Shown here one piece after another: positions 13,266 through 24,104 of a stretch of DNA of 64,000 bases. Under the pieces are notes generated by a model. It did no database searches. It saw nothing but the letters and a program-made list of their open reading frames with translations, and was not told the DNA's origin. The stretch is from Haematobia irritans (lineage: Eukaryota > Arthropoda > Insecta > Diptera > Muscidae), in assembly GCF_050003625.1 (NCBI RefSeq), contig NC_134398.1:81252003-81316002 (forward strand), in the 5' to 3' direction. The first letter of the stretch is position 1. Each line of letters opens with the position of its first letter. The position numbers were made by a program, and so were the translations under genes.

Positions 13266-13531
13266 GTTAAACAAAATTTTAATTTTGCCGGTTTCTAAGT
13301 TATTTTCGTGATGAAATTTGTTTGAATTAAGGATACTCAGGGCCGACTTTAACGAATTCTATCAAATTCCATTTAAAAATTCTTAGCGTTTTCAAAAAAA
13401 TGAAATATTTGTAAAATTAAATTCGAATTTAAAAATTAAATTCGAATTTAAAATTGCAATGAAGGTGCTGGTTTGTGTCTCGGCTAAGGCCTCTGCCGCA
13501 ATTTTAAATTCGAATTTATCTTCACACACAT

Positions 13532-13541
13532 TATATGAGAG
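13532..13541. repeat. Right 10-bp target duplication of Foldback-like element
   Basis: TATATGAGAG, an exact copy of 6629-6638. Confidence 0.85.
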
Positions 13542-14114
13542 CTATTTTTAAATCTGAACCAATCTCGTACTTTGCGACATACGACCCCATTTGCTGAAAT
13601 CGGGCGATACATGTATATGGGGGCAACATCTAAATTTGACTCTTTGACACTTTCCAAATTCAATAGCATTTGCCCTTGTGCCATGTGCCAAAAAACGTCC
13701 TGAACCAAATTTCATCAAAATTGGTTAATTTATGGGTTCTAAAATTACATTTATTTTAGTGATATAACTAAGGATAGTTTTTTTTAATAAAAATGTTACT
13801 GAATTACTAACTAATAACATATTTTACAACAATTATTTTTTTGTATATTATTGTTTGAATTGTATAGCATTGCATAAAAATGTTTTTTGTTTTAGTATTA
13901 TTTTTATACAAACATGAATTCGTTATGCTTTTTATATTGAAATTCAATGTTCTGCATGTTAATTTTACTGTTTTTATATGAAATAAAGACTTTGGATTTG
14001 TTTTTAACAAAGACATATAATTTGCTTTAATATTTTTTTAAAATACTAGTGCCGATTATCACGACTTTTTCAGAAAAAAATGACGATTTTTTTGAAATTT
14101 TATTGGTAGCCCTG
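13542..14114. other. Right part of hAT-like remnant
   Basis: Sequence between the Foldback-like element and the hAT-like right end. It begins with a diverged DINE-type stretch in reverse orientation (CTGAACCAATCTCG, GCTGAAATCGGGCGATA) and continues AT-rich. No gene is recognised. Confidence 0.45.
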
Positions 14115-14424
14115 CCGGTATCACTTCAAACCTTCGTGTTTGCTTAGTTAATTGAGAGTCTGACTCTCAATGAGCAAATTGGGCGACACGTTGTTTGCTC
14201 TTCTTTAAGAAGTTATCAATTAGAATCCGACAAATACACTTTTAATTTTCTTTCATTTTATTGTAAACAAAGCAAATGTCTTAAGATTGTAATAAATTAA
14301 AAAAAAAGTTCTTTATACATTATTTTGAAAACAAATGTATTAAAGTAATATTTGTCAGACCATTTATGGGCATTTTAATGTTCGCTTTCCGTTGGGAATA
14401 GTCATCCCGAATAGCAAACCATGT

Positions 14425-14590
14425 ACATAGGTCAGGTTAGTTTATGTATAATGGCAGCCCGTTATTTTAGACGCACATACACAATTCAAGAGGTACACGT
14501 ATGTCTTATCGACGTTTCACATTACGGTGAGGCCAATTAGAGAAACTTTGACACACTCAGAAATAACACCAGCATCACTGAGAGGGGATA
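14425..14590 (-). mobile_element. Diverged tRNA-derived SINE tail, reverse orientation
   Basis: GGTCAGGTTAG, GGCAGCCCG and CTCAGAAATAACACCAGCAT occur in the same order as in the reverse complement of the SINE body at 40330-40680. The tRNA-like head is not clearly present. Confidence 0.5.
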
Positions 14591-14920
14591 ATATATAAGG
14601 TGTCAAAAATGGGAATTAAATAATGCCTCAAAGTTTGGGGATTTGCTTGTTTTCTATCGAAAGTGTATTGAATTAGTTTCGCCTTGGAAGATAAAATTTT
14701 CATAGGCGATACCATCTTCTTATCTAGTTAGTTTCCCCGTTTGGGAACAAATATCCCACTACACCATATTGCCCTCGGGCTTTTGTGACTAAAAGAAGTC
14801 ACAAAAGCGATAGCTATTTTTTAAAAAATAAAAATGATGATCGGCCAGACCGAGCGTTGAACTTGGAACCTTTCGTTCTCAAGTCAGAGGCAAATATCAA
14901 TTCGAAGATTACAAAATAAT
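14591..14920. other. Intron sequence with weak tRNA-like module
   Basis: A perfect short hairpin (TTTTGTGACT / AGTCACAAAA, ~14790-14815) and a reverse-orientation B-box-like stretch near 14850-14870 suggest another SINE-derived remnant. Support is weak. Confidence 0.3.
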
Positions 14921-14923
14921 AAT

Positions 14924-15090
14924 TTGAATAATTTCCATCTAAAATTCATAATAATATTTCCTCCATTTCTACCCTACATCACTCATATTTTTAAGACGGC
15001 CATCATGAGTAGCACCTTCCCAACAGCATGGAAATTTGCTAAAATTGTGCCAATACTAGAGGGATCAAAAAACGCGTTTTTTTTAATGTC
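14924..15090 (+). pseudogene. Non-LTR reverse transcriptase fragment
   Basis: The translation reads FPPFLPYITHIFKTAI and then STFPTAWKFAKIVPI, which matches the segment of non-LTR reverse transcriptases just before the P-x-K-x-G motif (usually ...FPxxWKxAxIxPIPKxG). The expected continuation is lost within a few codons. It is a short dead fragment in Mondo intron 1; the clade cannot be assigned. Confidence 0.6.
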
Positions 15091-15690
15091 GGTTTTTCTC
15101 GAACCATTTTTAAAACCGGTGGACGGTGTTTCAAAAATTAAATAATCGGCAGCAAAAACGCTTAATGAAGGAAAAAATGCTTCAATGTTTTACTGTAAAA
15201 ATTAATTTCCTTGGCAGTAATTGCGGTAACAATATTGAAATATTGGATTTTATATTAAAATATTGGATTGGTTTTATTTTTTGGTTCCATTTGCTTTTTG
15301 TGAATATTTCTGCAATGTTATATTAAATACGCTGTTAAAGAGTCCCGACAACTCTAATAACATTCTTCTGCATTTGGCTTTCGAAGAATCATTTTGTTGT
15401 TTTTCAAAATATTCACAAACTGAGTTAGTTTTCTACAGAAAGGTACACCAAATTAAGTCATATAATAATAACGTAAGAAATATCATAGATTTTGTTTGCA
15501 AAATATACGCTCCTAATTAAACAGGCACGATTTGCTTATATTTCATTGAAATATCTCTGAGATTTCTTTCGAAATCACTAGTATATTATAAATTCCAAAA
15601 TCCATATGTGTAATTGGATCTGTGATAATTTAAGTTGTTCAAAAAATATCGATGCAAAAGGGCAAATCTAAACTGTTAAAGAATGGCACT
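15091..15690. other. Intron sequence, nothing recognised
   Basis: AT-rich. The overlapping short open frames have no recognisable motif. Confidence 0.45.
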
Positions 15691-15699
15691 TTGCAAAAA

Positions 15700-16235
15700 T
15701 AAGAGGTACTAAATTGATTTGTTCTAAGTATGAAATTGGAAATCGATAGGTGAATAAAACTGGTACCACATATAGCTCATGTAGAGTCCTACCAGAAAGT
15801 ACAACAGTTAAATTACGAAGTCATTTCAGATGCGAGAAATTTTGATCCAAAAGTTAAATTTTAAAAATCTGAAATGGCCCACTGTGCTGGAATGGAAAAA
15901 GGTAGGTTAATAAAACTGTTACCACATATAGCCATCTTGAAGAGCTATCAAAATATATAGGCGTTATATTCCGAATCCATTTCAGCTTCGAGAAATTTTG
16001 AATGTAAAGTTAAATGATAAAACTATAAAGTGGCCCACTGTGATGGACTGGAAATAGATAGTTGAATGAAACTGGTACTTCATATAGGCCTCGTCGGGCG
16101 CTATCAGAATGTATAAGAGTTATATTCCGAATTCATTTCAGATTCGAGAAATTTTTAAATTAAAGTTAAATTTTGAAAATCGGAAATGGGCCACTGTGTT
16201 GGAATGGAGATAGATAGGACTAGTACCACATATAA
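15700..16235. repeat. Tandem array, about 3.5 units of ~153 bp
   Basis: The landmark CCACTGTGNTGGANTGGA recurs at about 15884, 16036 and 16191, with AATAAAACTGGTACCACATA and ATTCCGAATCCATTTCAG between. Units differ by roughly a tenth to a fifth of positions by eye. No other copy is seen in the window. Confidence 0.7.
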
Positions 16236-16543
16236 ATATAAAATAAATTTGTACCTGAATTAATAGTCCTTGATTCTTTAGTAGGCATTTTGCTTAACGT
16301 TTAAGTGTTTATTATCAATATTAGTCATTAAGGACTATTGAAGTGTTCTTATTATCATATCTTGTAACGATTTAGGGCCTCTAGCAGGCTATATTACCAA
16401 TAATGTTGAAAATTAAAAAAATATATATGCTTAACCCTGGACAGTCATCCTACCTCAAAATGACGACGCGTAATTTCATTTACGATTTAAAATGCATGTT
16501 GTCGTTTAGAGAGGATTCATATAAGTTCAAATTCTGCACACTT
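16236..16543. other. Intron sequence, nothing recognised
   Basis: A short stretch between the ~153-bp array and a reverse DINE-1-like fragment. Confidence 0.4.
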
Positions 16544-16862
16544 TACGACACTATTAATTGTAAATTGATATATATGGGAGCTATATTTAAAACTGAACCG
16601 ATTTCTTTTAAAATCAATAGGGTTCTATTCTGACCCAAAACTCATACTTGTGCTAAATTTAAAGTCGATTGGACTAAAATTGCGACTTAGACTTTGATTT
16701 TAAAAATGTGTTCACAGATAGACGGGCGGACAGACGGAAATGGCTAGATCGACTCAGAGGCCGGTCCTGAGCAATATTGTCAAAGGAACCATATGTCTAT
16801 CTCGTCTCCTTCTGGGTGATACAAACATATGCACTAACTTATAATACCCAGTGTAGTGTATA
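16544..16862 (-). mobile_element. DINE-1-like fragment, reverse orientation
   Basis: Its reverse complement contains GTTAGTGCATATGTTTG, GGAGACGAGATAGAC and ATCTAGCCATTTCCGTCTGTC, then CGGTTCAG and ATATAGCTCCCATATAT, in the order seen at 29022-29280 and 58060-58350. It is an internal fragment of that subfamily. Confidence 0.7.
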
Positions 16863-16977
16863 ATTAATAGTCACAAAAAAAGGTACACCAAAAAAATTCG
16901 TAGTTAAGCTAACGCTAAATAAAATTTATTTTTATTAAAAAAATTGATTTGTTTGTAGTTAAATTTTATTATGTTTT

Positions 16978-18155
16978 TATACCCTTCACCACTACTGTGG
17001 TACAGGGTATAATAAGTTTGTGCATTTGTATGTAACGCCAAGAAGGAGTAATCATAGACCAACCTTTTAGTATACGGATCGGCTTAGAATTAAATTCTGA
17101 GTCGATTTAGCGATGTCCGTCTGTCTGTCTGTCCGTCTGTCTGTCTGTCTGTCTGTCTGTTGATGTATTTTTGTGTGCAAAGTACAGCTCGCAGTTTTAG
17201 TCCGATTGTCCTAAAATTTGGTATAGGGTCCTGTTTCGGCTCAAAGACGATCCCTATTGATTTTGGAAAAAATCGGTTCAGATTTAGATATAGCTGCCAT
17301 ATATATTTTTCACCGATCTGGTCATAATTGGCGTGTATATCAACCGATCTTCCTCAAATTCCGTACATCCGAATATTTTATGAGTCTCGAAAAACTTGCA
17401 AAATATCAGCAAAATCGGTTCAGATTTAGATATAGCTCCCATATATAGTTTTCGCCCGATTTACACTCATTTGCCCACAGAGGTCAATTTTTTGCTCCGA
17501 TTTAGTTGAAATTTTGCATAGGGAGTAGAATTAGCGTTGTAACTATGCGTGCCAAATTTGTTTGAAATCGGTTCAGATTTGGATATATCTCCCATATAAA
17601 GCTTTCGCCCGATTTACACTCATATGACCACAGAGGCCAATTTTTAACTCCGATTTAGTTAAAATTTTGCACAGGAAGTGGAATTAGCATTGTTACTATG
17701 CGTGCCAAATTTGGTTGAAATCGGTTCAGATTTAGATATAGCTCCCATATATATGTTTTTCTGATTTCGACAAAAATGGTCAAAATACCAACATTTTCCT
17801 TGTAAAATCGCCACTGCTTTGTCGAAAAGTTGTAAAAATGATAAATCATAAATAAACTTTTTCGAAGTTTCCTTAAAATTGCTTCAGATTTAAACGTTTC
17901 CCATATTTTTTTACTAACATTGTGTTCCACCCTAGTGCATTAGCCGACTTAAATTTTGAGTCTATAGATTTTGTAGAAGTCTATCAAATTCTTCCAGATC
18001 GAGTGATATTTAAATGTATGTATTTGGGACAAACCTTTATATATAGCCCCCAACACATTTGACGGATGTGATATGGTATCGAAAATTTAGATCTACAAAG
18101 TGGTGCAGGGTATAATATAGTCGGCCCCGCCCGACTTTAGACTTTCCTTACTGGT
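16978..18155 (+). mobile_element. DINE-1-like element (subfamily 1), near full length
   Basis: It begins TTATACCCTTCACCACTACT with GGGTATAATAAGTTTGTGCA. It carries AGTCGATTTAGCGATGTCCG followed by a (GTCT)n run. Three to four ~153-bp central units with TCAGATTTAGATATAGCT follow. It ends GTGCAGGGTATAATATAGTC and GGCCCCGCCCGACTTTAGAC. The inverted start and end (ATACCCTTCACC / GGTGCAGGGTAT) and the tetranucleotide run are the DINE-1/INE-1 plan. In Drosophila these are non-autonomous Helitron relatives, often with ~150-bp central tandem repeats. Confidence 0.75.
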
Positions 18156-18760
18156 TTTTTTTCGAAGCAGGTACCATATGTTGAGCCTATGCTTAAGGTT
18201 CAGTATCAGCGACAGGAAGTTTTGTGTTCTTCTTTCATTGGATTTGCAGAAGGCGTTTGATAGGGTGGACCATGGGCTGGTGGGGAGGAAGCTTAGGGAC
18301 TGTTTTGGGTTTAGTCCCAGTGCGTGTCGGTTGGTGTCGTCGTACCTGTCAGATCGCAGGCAGTATGTTTGTGTTGACGGGGTTTCTTCAGCTGAATTGC
18401 CGGTTAGGAGTGGAGTAGCTTAAGGGTCTGTTCTCGGGCCAATTCTATTCTCCATGCTTTTGAATGATGGTTTTGGGGTAATTGCTCCTTGGTGTAGCCC
18501 ATTTGCATATGCCGATTCTGTTTAAGAGTGGTTTCAGTTCGTCGAAGTTCTGCAGGCAAAGATTGATCATGCTCTATTTGCTTTGCATGGCTGGATGTCT
18601 GCCAACGTCCTTTCTGTTAATCCCGGTAAGACAAAGGCGGTGTTGTTTGCCTCTAGGCCGATGGCTGTGGTGGTGAAGTATCGCCTTTGTGACGAGTGTA
18701 AGACGTTTGGGGGTTGTTGTGGATGACAGGATTAGTTTCGCTGAGTATGTGGATTGGGTA

Positions 18761-20518
18761 CACACAAAAAAATTTTTATTAGATTCAATCACTAAATTAA
18801 TTGATCCAATTAATTTTTTAATTGAAATGTCTTCAATCACGAAAATGATAGTATCAATCACAGATAATTAAAACTGAGCATCCAAAAAAATACTTGATTA
18901 AAAAATTAATTGATTTCATTAGGAAATTTTAATTAATTTTTTAATTGATTCAATTAAATTTTTAATTGACGTTGATTGCAAAATTCGATTAATTTTTCGA
19001 TTAAAAACGAAACTATTTTTAAACGCTACACTATATTTCAATCACTTTTTATAAATATTTTTAATCCTTTTTAGTTTGATTCCAAAATTCATAGTTTCAA
19101 AAAAATTTTAAATTTTAAGAATTAAAAAAAAATATATACATCCATAATTTTTTAACTGTCATACTCTTCCGAGTTTGATTAATTGTTAATTGTATTAATT
19201 AAAATTTTAAAAACTCTCAATCATTAAGTTAATTGACTTAATGTTTCTAGTTTGATTAAAAGGTTAATAGTATCAATTAATTTTTATACCCTTCACCACT
19301 ACTGTGGTACAGGGTATAATAAGTTTGTGCATTTGTATGTAACGTCAAGAAGGAGTAATCATAGACCAATCTTTTAGTATACGGATCGGCTTAGAATTAA
19401 ATTCTGAGTCGATTTAGCGATGTCCGTCTGTCTGTCTGTCCGTCTGTCTGTCTGTTGATGTATTTTTGTGTGCAAAGTACAGCTCGCAGTTTTAGTCCGA
19501 TTGTCCTAAAATTTGGTATAGGGTCCTATTTCGGCTCAAAGACGATCCCTATTGATTTTGGAAAAAATCGGTTCAGATTTAGATATAGCTGCCATATATA
19601 TTTTTCACCGATCTGGTCATAATTGGCGTGTATATCAACCGATCTTCCTCAAATTCCGTACATCCGAATATTTTATGAGTCTCGAAAAACTTGCAAAATA
19701 TGAGCAAAATCGGTTCAGATTTAGATATAGCTCCCATATATAGCTTTCGCCCGCAGAGGCCAATTTTTTGCTCCGATTTAGTTGAAATTTTGCATAGGGA
19801 GTATAATTAGCGTTGTAACTATGCGTGTCAAATTTGCTTGAAATCGGTTCAGATTTGGATATATCTCCCATATAAAGCTTTCGCCCGATTTACACTCATA
19901 TGACCACAGAGGCCAATTTTTAACTCCGATTTAGTTGAAATTTTGCACAGGGAGTAGAATTAGCATTGTAGCTGTGCGTGCCAAATTTGGTTGAAATCGG
20001 TTCAGATTTAGATATAGCTCCCATATATATGTTTTTCTGATTTCGACAAAAATGGTCAAAATACCAACAATTTCCTTGTAAAATCGCCACTGCTTTGTCG
20101 AAAAGTTCTTCTAATACATATATATCGAGCGATAAATCATAAATAAACTTTTTCGAAGTTTGCTTAAAATTGCTTCAGATTTAAACGTTTCCCATATTTT
20201 TTTACTAACATTGTGTTCCACCCTAGTGCATTAGCCGACTTAAATTTTGAGTCTAAAGATTTTGTAGAAGTCTATTAAATTCTTCCAGATCGAGTGATAT
20301 TTAAATGTATGTATTTGGGACAAACCTTTATATATAGCCCCCAACACATTTGACGGATGTGATATGGTATCGAAAATTTAGATCTACAAAGTGGTGCAGG
20401 GTATAATATAGTCGGCCCCGCCCGACTTTAGACTTTCCATACTGGTTTTAATTGAAAAAGTTTTCAACTTCAATCAACTTTTTAATTGGGAATATTTTGG
20501 TGATATTTTTTGTCTGTG
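18761..20518. mobile_element. TA-flanked TIR element carrying a DINE-1-like copy
   Basis: The left end is CACACAAAAAAATTTTTATT and the right end reads out as CACAGACAAAAAATATCACC in reverse complement. TA lies on both sides (18759-18760, 20519-20520). The outer sequence is rich in TTAATTGATT. The TA flanks and removable frame are consistent with a Tc1/mariner-type MITE. A DINE-1-like element (19287-20446) accounts for most of its length. Related TTAATTG-rich sequence, also next to a DINE-1-like copy, is at 62180-62520. Confidence 0.65.
19287..20446 (+). mobile_element. DINE-1-like element (subfamily 1), full length
   Basis: Near-identical in plan and sequence to 16978-18155: same start TTATACCCTTCACCACTACT, same (GTCT)n position, same 3' end GGCCCCGCCCGACTTTAGAC. 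It has one internal unit shortened near 19750. Confidence 0.75.
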
Positions 20519-20987
20519 TAGTATCGCGTGTCAACTTCACCCTCCGACAGCTGTATAACTGCGATTTGATGTTGCCGCGTTGTGTACGGATTAAATTGGT
20601 TCATGCGTTGGTGATGTCTGTGATCTTGTATGGTATGGAGGTTGTGCTGGCTATAACTTGAATAAGGTCCAGGTTGCGTCCAATAACGCAAATCCGGTTT
20701 ATATGTATATCAGGTCAGTCGGGATTCTCATATAACACCATTTGTTGAGCGCTTTGTGGGGTGTTCGTTCCACAGTCTCGTATGTTATCTATTCGTAGTC
20801 TGATGCTGTTTTGCAGGGTATGGAGGAATCAGTGAACTTCGTTTCTGACACAATCATTTGTGTTCACACATTCCTCGCGAAGCAATCACTTGGTCGTAAA
20901 AACGGTCGAAAATGGGCTGGTTGAGAGATCTTTTGAAGTGAGAGTTGCTCGGGATTTTAATGTACATCCTGACGCCTTGACGACGTT

Positions 20988-23610
20988 AATGGTGTGAAGA
21001 TAAATTCGCGAGTTAAAATCGTGGTTTGTGTCTCGGCTAAGCAAAATTCAAATTTGTGGAACGAATTTAACTTTGTGGGACGAATTTAACTTGTGGAACG
21101 TATTCCAAAAAAAATAGATTTTCTTAAAAATAGGCAACTTTTTGGTGGAAAAACTGCCAAACACCGTCAGTTATTTTATGTGTAGTCATACTATGCATTA
21201 GTGGTTTTATATCGTCGAAGAATTGATCCGTAAGGGATAACCGCTAATAACTCCAAAGTCGTATAAAAGTGTCAATAACATATATCCTGAACTAATGGAC
21301 ATAAGATAGTAAAATAAAAAATATATAATCTAAGGGGTATCAAAATTAAGATTCTTAAATAACGTCAAAAATCTCTTACACAGTATTTGAGATATAGTGT
21401 CATCAGATATCGGCAACATATAGCTCTGATATTGGATCGCCTATATCTGGGAAAATATTCTAGAGGAATTGACCAGACAAAATGACAGTGGTAGACATTG
21501 GCCTGGATGAAAAATCAAAATTAAAAAATCAAAAATGTCATGTAGGGTATTTGAGATATAGCGTCACCGATATCGGCTATATAGCGCCGATATTTGATCG
21601 CCGATATTTGATCGGCTATATAGCGCCGAAGTTGATCGCCATTAGAGAGGAATTGACCATACAAAATGCCAGTAATAGATATCGGTTATTACAAAAAAAT
21701 CAAAATTAAAAATTCAAAAGTCTCATGTACAGTTTTTGAGCTATTATCACCAGATATCGGCTATATATAGCCCCGATATTGGATCGCCTATATCTACGAA
21801 ACCATTTGGTTATTGCAAACAATCAAAATAAAAAATTCAAAAGTCTCATGTACAGTTTTTGAGCTATATTATCACCAGATATCGGCTATATATAGCCCCG
21901 ATATTGGATCGCCTATATCTACGAAACCATTTGAACGAAATTGACCAGACAAAATGCCAGTAATAGATATTGGTTATTACAAAAAATCAAAATTCAAAAG
22001 TCTCATGTACAGTTTTTGAGCTATATTATCACCAGATATCGGCTATATATAACCCCGATTTTGGATCGCTTATTTCTAAAAAACCCTTTGAGAGGAATTG
22101 ACCAGACAAAATTCCAGTAATAGATATTGTTTATTACAAAAAATCAAAATTAAAAATGCTAAAGTCTCATGTACAGTTTTTGAGCTATATTATCACCAGA
22201 TATCGGCTATATATAACCCCGATTTTGGATCGCTTATTTCTAAGAAACCATTTGAGAGGAATTGACCAGACAAAATACCAGTAATAGATATTGGCTATTA
22301 CAAAAATTAAAAATTCAAAAGTCTCATGTACAGTTTTTGAGCTATATGATAACCAGATATCGGCTATATATAACCCCGATTTTGGATCGTTTATTTCTAA
22401 GAAACCATTTGAGAGGAATTGACTAGACAAAATGCCATTAATAGATATTGGTTATTACAAAAAATCAAAATTAAAAATGCAAAAGTCTCATGTACAGTTA
22501 TCACCAGATTCCACATGAAGAAAAAAAAAAAGAAAAACGAATAATTTATAATTTTTAAATTTGTTTTCTAGTATCAAGTACGCTAGTGCCCTCAGTGCAC
22601 TTCTCATTTTTTTGCTTATTTTATTGAATTCTTATGTCCATGGATACAAATGACCTTACAGACTATTTTAAACTACATAACAATTGACCAGACAAAATGC
22701 CGGTAAAAGGTATTAGTTATGGCATAAAACCAAAATTAAAAATTCAATTATAGACCCGGTATCGGATATAGCTCAAAAACTGTATATGAAACTTTTGAAT
22801 TTTGAATTTTGATTTTTTGTAATAACCAATATCTATTACTGGCGTTTTGTCTGGTCAATTCCTCTCTAATGGTTTCTTAGATAAAGACGATCCAATATCG
22901 GGGCTATATATCCGATATCTGGTGATAATATATCTCAAAAACTGTACATGAGACTTTTGCATTGTTAATTTTGATTCTTTTTCATAACCAATATCTATTA
23001 CTGGCATTTTGTCTAGTCAATTCCTCTAGAACGGTTTCGTCGATATAGGCGATCAAATATCGGCGCTATATAGCCGATATCGGTGACGCTATATCTCAAA
23101 TACCCTACATGAAATGTTTGATTTTTTTTAATTTTGATTTTTGGTCCAGGCCAATATCTACCACAGTCATTTTGTCTGGTCAATTCCTCTAAAATATTTT
23201 CCCAGATATGGGCGATCCAATATCATAGCAACATGTTGCCGATATCTGATGACACTTTATGTTATCCCAAATACTGTGTAAGAGATTTTTGACGTTATTT
23301 AAGAATCTTATTTTGATACCCTTTAGATTAGATTTTTTTATTTTACTATCTTATGTCCATTAGTTCAGGATATATTGACACTTTTATACGACTTTAGAGT
23401 TATTAGCGGTTATCCTTTACGGATCAATTATTCGACGATATAAAACAACTAATGCATATTATGACTACACATAAAATAACTGTTTGACAGTTTTTCCACC
23501 ACAAAGTTGCCTCTTTTTAAGAAAATCTATTTTCCAACGTTCCATTAATTTGAATTTTGCTTAGCCGAGACACAAACAACGAATTTAACTCGCGAATTTA
23601 TCTTCACATC
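20988..23610. mobile_element. Second Foldback-like element, 2.6 kb
   Basis: The inverted termini TGTGAAGATAAATTCGCGAG share TGTGAAGATAAATTCG and the TGTGTCTCGGCTAAG block with the 6.9-kb element, so the two belong to one family. The flanks carry the same CCTTGACGACGTT (20975-20987 and 23611-23623); part of this may be the target duplication. The left arm contains about five to six tandem units with CCAGATATCGGCTATATATA, and inverted sequence of the same kind occupies 22740-23570. The interior repeat is unrelated in sequence to the 157-bp unit of the larger element. No transposase frame. Confidence 0.75.
21540..22510 (+). repeat. Tandem units of ~150-190 bp in Foldback-like arm
   Basis: Repeating landmarks are CAGATATCGGCTATATATA, GAGAGGAATTGACCAGACAA, AATAGATATTGGTTATTAC and TCTCATGTACAGTTTTTGAG. 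The same words occur inverted at 22740-23240. Confidence 0.75.
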
Positions 23611-23997
23611 CTTGACGACGTTTGATGTGTCTGATTCGGTGTACCGTGGTAGGCTTTTGCAACACTTTGATTCTGAGAGTTTTTGACGCGTGGGTATTTT
23701 TATAAATATTGTTTGTTAGTTTTATGAATATTGTTTGTGGTTACCTGGGGTCTCTGATAGGCACTATTATAATTTCTGTAATTACTATATGAACTATTGT
23801 TAATTTGCCATGGGGGTTTGTTTTTGTATATTGAAATTTGTTAGTCCGTATATTGTTATTGTTACGAGTTTAGGGTAAAAAATAAGAAGATATTTGCTAT
23901 TTTTGCGTAGTAGTAGTAGTATAGCGAACTGATTTGTAATTCTTAATATTACATAATTCTACATAATGAACAAAATAATTTTTATTTATAATTTCAG

Positions 23998-24104
23998 CCA
24001 AAAATTGACATCTCCAAAATGGAATCATTTCAAGGGTGTACGTTTACGTTGGAAGGACAAGATACGACTCAACAATGTCATCTGGAGATGCTGGCACATG
24101 CAGT
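23998..24104 (+). CDS. Mondo: Mondo, coding exon 2
   Basis: 107 bases with acceptor TTTCAG and donor CAGT|gtaagt. Joined to exon 1 (AG+C gives Ser), it reads QKLTSPKWNHFKGVRLRWKD, then KIRLNNVIWRCWHMQ. This is the most conserved part of the Mondo N-terminal region: SPKWxxFKGxxLxxxDKIRLNNxIWRxWxxQ is shared with vertebrate MondoA and ChREBP and includes the 14-3-3-interacting helix (family knowledge). Phase 2 in and phase 1 out are consistent on both sides. Introns on either side are about 18.0 kb and 6.4 kb and are almost wholly transposon. Confidence 0.95.

Larger units (their letters stand above)
6639..13531. mobile_element. Foldback-like element, 6.9 kb, long tandem-repeat arms
   Basis: The termini ATGTGTGTGAAGATAAATTC and its reverse complement lie just inside an exact 10-bp duplication. 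Each arm begins with about 200 bp of unique terminal sequence and continues as an array of ~157-bp units. There are about ten units at 6917-8410 and about eleven inverted units at 11560-13260. Arms of tandem subrepeats in opposite orientation with a ~9-10-bp duplication are the hallmark of Foldback (FB) elements. The centre (8411-11559) carries no transposase frame; it holds smaller inserted elements and AT-rich DNA, so the copy is non-autonomous. It was inserted into a hAT-like remnant within Mondo intron 1. Confidence 0.85.
6371..14122. mobile_element. hAT-like remnant split by the Foldback-like element
   Basis: The left end starts CAGGGCTGCCAA at 6379. The right end is the inverted repeat, closing at 14114 (reverse complement CAGGGCTACCAA). 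The flanking octamers GCGGTATT (6371-6378) and CCGGTATC (14115-14122) match at 6 of 8 positions, as expected for an aged 8-bp hAT target duplication, and hAT ends commonly begin CAGGG. Only about 260 bp and 570 bp of the original element remain outside the inserted 6.9-kb element. No transposase is readable. The superfamily call rests on ends and duplication length only. Confidence 0.55.
18170..23925 (+). mobile_element. Non-LTR retroelement remnant, split twice
   Basis: Three collinear pieces form one dead non-LTR element. At 18170-18760 lies the reverse-transcriptase core: LDLQKAFDRVDH (motif A), GSVLGPILFSMLLND after an in-frame TAA (motif B region), and FAYAD with frameshifts (motif C). 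At 20519-20987 the protein resumes as SRVNFTLRQLYN and VRIKLVHALVMSVILYG. At 23611-23925 a 3' region ends in a short (GTA)n run. The gaps are an 18761-20518 TA-flanked element and the 20988-23610 Foldback-like element. Frame across the first gap is restored if the insert and one TA are removed. Exact boundaries of the 5' end are uncertain. Confidence 0.7.
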
